Positions 61,180 to 64,000 of a stretch of DNA of 64,000 nt are shown here, in pieces. Within the stretch, counting starts at the first letter, position 1. Every line of letters begins with the position of its first letter. Position numbers and translations under genes: made by a program. This stretch comes from JARRLC01 sp050290865. GTDB taxonomy: Bacteria > Pseudomonadota > Alphaproteobacteria > Rhizobiales > Rhodomicrobiaceae. The DNA lies in assembly GCA_050290865.1 (NCBI GenBank), contig JBNKIW010000003.1:62001-126000 (forward strand), in the 5' to 3' direction. The notes under the pieces are model-generated. The model did not search any database, was not told the origin of the DNA, and saw only the letters and a list, made by a program, of their open reading frames with translations.

Positions 61180-62661
61180 ATGGCAACCGTCACGGTCTTG
61201 CGCGATCCCGCAACGCCAGCGCCGCTCGACAGATACGACGCCAGTCCATTCTATTGTGAACTTCTGGGGACCCCCGGCCATCCCAATGCGGAACTGGAAC
61301 CGCTCCGCCAGCGGCTTCAGGGCATGGAACTGGCCGACCTCGCCGCGCGCTCAAAGGACGCCGAGCGCGAGCTTCAGATGCTCGGCATCACCTTCACCGT
61401 CTATAGCGAACGCAACGCCATCGACCGCATTTTGCCGTTCGACGTCATCCCGCGCGTGATCGGCGCCGCCGACTGGCAGATCATCGAAACCGGCGTCCGC
61501 CAGCGCGTGAAGGCGCTCAACCTCTTCATCTGGGATGTCTATCACGACCGGCACATCTTCCGCGATGGCACGCTCCCGGCCGATCTGGTCTTCGAGAACG
61601 CCAATTTCCGCAAGGAAATGGAGGATTACGACCCGCCGGAGGGGACCTATATCCACGTCGCGGGCACCGACATCGTGCGCGACGACATGGGCCGCTTCCT
61701 GGTGCTGGAGGATAACAGCCGCACACCGTCCGGCGTGTCCTACGTCGTCGAGAACCGCCACCTGCTGCAACGCGCCTTCCCCGACATCATGGAAGGCTTC
61801 GCCATCGAGCCGGTGTCCGATTACGGCGTGCAGCTCGCCAACAGGCTTGCCGAAGTCGCGCCGCCCGTCGGAACCGAGCCGCAGATCGTGCTCCTGTCTC
61901 CCGGCGTGTTCAATTCGGCCTATTTCGAGCACATCTTCCTTGCCCGCGAGATGGGGGTGCCGCTCGTGGAAGGGGGCGATCTGTTCGTCGAGGACGACCG
62001 CGTCTTCATGAAAACCGTCGCCGGTCCGACGCCGGTCCACGTCATCTATCGCCGCCTCAACGACGACTTCCTCGACCCGGAGGCGTTCAACCCGGACAGT
62101 ATGCTCGGCGTGCCGGGGCTGATGCGCGCGATTCGCAGAGGCAATGTGACGCTGGCCAATGCGATCGGCACGGGCGTGGCCGACGACAAGGCCGTTTACG
62201 CCTATGTGCCGCGCATCATCCGCTATTATCTGGACGAAGACCCGATCCTGCCGAATGTTGAGACCTATATCTGCCGCGAGGCGGGCGCCCTGAGCTATAC
62301 GCTCGACAATCTCGACAGGCTGGTGGTCAAGCCGGTCGGCGAGTCCGGCGGTTACGGTATCTGTGTCGGACCGAAGGCGACCCGGGCGGAACTCGACGCG
62401 TGCCGCGAGCGCCTGAAGCGCGATCCCGCCAGCTATATCGCGCAGCCCATGGTGAACCTCTCCGTCTGCCCGACGCTGATCGGCGACGCCATAGAGCCGC
62501 GCCATGTGGACCTGCGGCCCTTCGCCGTCACCGGGCGCGACACCTGGGTCCTGCCGGGCGGACTGACGCGCGTGGCGCTCCCCAAGGGCTCGATCGTCGT
62601 CAATTCTTCGCAAGGCGGCGGCACCAAGGATACCTGGGTTCTCAAGGGGGATGCGCCATGA
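61180..62661 (+). CDS. circularly permuted ATP-grasp type protein (DUF404/DUF407)
   Basis: 493 residues. Visible: GITFTVYSERNAIDRILPFDVIPRVI, GTDIVRDDMGRFLVLEDNSRTPSGVSYVVENR, VIYRRLNDDFLDPEAF, GVPGLMRAIRRGNVTLANAIGTGVADDKAVYAYVP, VVKPVGESGGYGICVG and RPFAVTGRDTWVLPGGLTRVAL. This is the permuted ATP-grasp family, thought to form peptide or amide bonds; such genes are paired with alpha-E and often with a transglutaminase/proteasome-like protease. AGGAAAAG before ATG 61180. Overlaps the next gene by four bases. Confidence 0.92.
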   Translation: MATVTVLRDPATPAPLDRYDASPFYCELLGTPGHPNAELEPLRQRLQGMELADLAARSKDAERELQMLGITFTVYSERNAIDRILPFDVIPRVIGAADWQIIETGVRQRVKALNLFIWDVYHDRHIFRDGTLPADLVFENANFRKEMEDYDPPEGTYIHVAGTDIVRDDMGRFLVLEDNSRTPSGVSYVVENRHLLQRAFPDIMEGFAIEPVSDYGVQLANRLAEVAPPVGTEPQIVLLSPGVFNSAYFEHIFLAREMGVPLVEGGDLFVEDDRVFMKTVAGPTPVHVIYRRLNDDFLDPEAFNPDSMLGVPGLMRAIRRGNVTLANAIGTGVADDKAVYAYVPRIIRYYLDEDPILPNVETYICREAGALSYTLDNLDRLVVKPVGESGGYGICVGPKATRAELDACRERLKRDPASYIAQPMVNLSVCPTLIGDAIEPRHVDLRPFAVTGRDTWVLPGGLTRVALPKGSIVVNSSQGGGTKDTWVLKGDAP

Positions 62662-63728
62662 GCGGACGGCTTCTGTCGCGTCATGCGGAATGCGCGTTCT
62701 GGCTCGCGCGCTATCTGGAGCGGGCGGAGAGCATGGCCCGCGTATTGGAGGCGCATTCGTCCTTCCGCCGCGGGCGCACGGGCGTCGATTCCTGGGCGTG
62801 GATCATCGCGCTCTACTCGGACGAGGAAAATTTCTACGAGAAATTCTCCGACGCCGATGCCGCCAGCGTGACCAAATATTATGTGACCTATCTCGACAAT
62901 CCCTCGTCGATACAGGCCAGCGTGCGCGCCGCACGCGAGAACGCCCGCACCCTGCGCCATCTGATCTCCACCGATATGTGGCTGCAGATCAACGACTTCT
63001 ACACCCGGCTCCTGGCTTTCAGCGATAACGACTTCTCCGAATCGCGGCTGTCGCGCAGCTGCGATATCATCAAGCGCGGCTGCTACGCGGAGATCGGCGT
63101 CGCCGCGAGCACGCTGTACCGGGACGAAATCTGGCCGTTTTTCCGGCTCGGCCAGTTCATCGAGCGCGCCGATCAGACCAGCCGCCTGCTCGACGTGCAA
63201 TTCGCGCAGCGCGCTGCCGGCCTGGACGCATCGCACGAACAGCAGGTGGGGCTGTGGAACATCCTGTTGCGATCGGCTTCCGCCTATCACGCCTACCGCC
63301 GCGCTCACGCCAGCGGCCTCGACCCGGTGGAGGCGGTGCGGTTCCTGATCTTCGACACCCGCCTGCCGCGCTCGATCGGATTCTGCGTCGATGAGATCCA
63401 GCACATGGTCAGCCAACTGCGCGGCGAGTTCCGCCTGCGCAATGCCGGGCGCGCGTTCGAGCGGGTGGAGACTTTCCAGACCGATCTGCAGAATGCGCGC
63501 CGCGACGAGAGGCTGCTGACCCATCTCCACCATTTCAACGACTGGGTGCAACGCGAGCTGATTGCATTGACGACCGAGCTGGGCAACGCCTTTTTCGGGC
63601 ATCAGAACACGCCGCCTGCCGCCGGAGACCGGCCCTACGCCGCGGCCATGGAGGTGACCGGCATGCAAAAGCAGTCCCAGTCGCCGCTGGACATGACCGG
63701 ATCGGCCCAGTCGCAATACGGGCAGTGA
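62658..63728 (+). CDS. alpha-E domain protein (DUF403)
   Basis: 356 residues, all-helical. N-terminal LLSRHAECAFWLARYLERAESMARVLEAH, the recurring FFRLGQFIERADQTSRLLDVQF, then FLIFDTRLPRSIGFCVDEIQ mark the alpha-E family, partner of the permuted ATP-grasp enzyme. ATGA overlap with the upstream gene means coupled translation. The C-terminal 40 residues are Gln/Ser/Pro-rich and variable. The third member usually found next (transglutaminase-like or protease gene) is not visible before the window ends. Confidence 0.93.
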   Translation: MSGRLLSRHAECAFWLARYLERAESMARVLEAHSSFRRGRTGVDSWAWIIALYSDEENFYEKFSDADAASVTKYYVTYLDNPSSIQASVRAARENARTLRHLISTDMWLQINDFYTRLLAFSDNDFSESRLSRSCDIIKRGCYAEIGVAASTLYRDEIWPFFRLGQFIERADQTSRLLDVQFAQRAAGLDASHEQQVGLWNILLRSASAYHAYRRAHASGLDPVEAVRFLIFDTRLPRSIGFCVDEIQHMVSQLRGEFRLRNAGRAFERVETFQTDLQNARRDERLLTHLHHFNDWVQRELIALTTELGNAFFGHQNTPPAAGDRPYAAAMEVTGMQKQSQSPLDMTGSAQSQYGQ

Positions 63729-63826
63729 TCCCCCCTACGAGTCGGCATCCACCGGCCGGCTTGGGAGAAGTCGAACAATAAGTGAATCCTTTCGCAGCCA
63801 CCGCCTCACCCGGCGAGTCTTTGCTG

Positions 63827-63876
63827 GACGCCGGGCATCCGCCCGGCTGTTGGCCCACTTGGCCGTGGGCCCCGGG
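63827..63876. repeat. palindromic repeat family 2, single arm
   Basis: GACGCCGGGCATCCGCCCGG followed by CTGTTGGCCCACTTGGCCGTGGGCCCCGGG is nearly identical to the right half of the fixA-fixB element (56676-56726, inverted). Both hairpins, CCGGGC/GCCCGG and GGCCCAC/GTGGGCC, are intact. The remaining 63729-64000 stretch shows no gene that starts and ends inside the window. Confidence 0.75.
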
Positions 63877-64000
63877 TGCCCCACACAACGGTGTTCGCCC
63901 TCTTCCTATCCTGGCGGCATTCTTTCCACAAACATGCCCCGCAGAGCCGGGAGTGGCCGCTTGGCGCACAACACCGGGGCTGGAGCAGCGCCCACCCCTC

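Overview
The window is 64 kb of GC-rich DNA from an alphaproteobacterium, most likely of the Hyphomicrobiales (Rhizobiales) type. The evidence is the CysQ/DUF4170/DUF374-KdtA/LpxK block, the DUF1150-Hsp20 pair, an Irr-type iron box before mbfA, a full CtrA box before a class A PBP, MCE/Mla genes with the auxiliary domain fused to MlaD, and fixABCX behind a sigma-54 promoter with an upstream NifA-type TGT-N10-ACA site. The last point suggests a nitrogen fixer, although no nif gene lies in the window. No rRNA, tRNA, CRISPR array, phage gene or transposase was found.

Layout. 1-7.5 kb: P-type proton pump (cut by the window edge), ispG, a membrane protein, a squalene/phytoene-synthase-family protein, a small gene with an apparent frameshift coupled to a bacterial GH3 protein, and DUF190 with the fluoride channel gene crcB. 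7.6-16 kb: DUF2306, an Mla-type lipid ABC transporter (MlaE/MlaF/MlaD-PqiC), and an RND efflux pair facing a DUF2892 gene across a perfect AT-rich palindrome. 16-27.3 kb: a DUF2059-like secreted protein, an overlapping PMT/GT2/GtrA sugar-transfer operon, aroC, a class A PBP, a putative cysteine-peptidase-like lipoprotein, trmFO, and two small membrane proteins. 27.6-33.7 kb: lipid A genes (lpxK and a fused DUF374-KdtA), DUF4170, a CysQ-like phosphatase, ubiA and rsmE. 33.9-44.8 kb: DUF3775, ilvC, two divergent putative cell-wall hydrolases, lspA, a lipoprotein, an M16 peptidase pair, pgi and mbfA. 45-53.6 kb: YbdK-like ligase, DUF1150/Hsp20, PRC-barrel protein, argB, an unusual Clp_N-domain membrane protein, LysE and MHYT proteins. 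53.8-60.6 kb: fixABCX facing lpd, then small stress-type genes. 61.2-63.7 kb: the ATP-grasp/alpha-E pair.

The least explained content is in three places. First, at least three families of palindromic intergenic repeats occur: family 1 at 33841, 49697 and 60190 with a remnant at 46375; family 2 as a 128-bp palindrome between fixA and fixB with a single arm at 63827; and a third palindrome at 60281. Second, a 593-residue protein couples an N-terminal Clp_N domain to an unfamiliar conserved C-terminal domain and a membrane anchor. Third, several domain fusions or broken genes are present (DUF374-KdtA, MlaD-PqiC, the frameshifted gene before GH3). Many long open frames opposite real genes are side effects of high GC and are not annotated.
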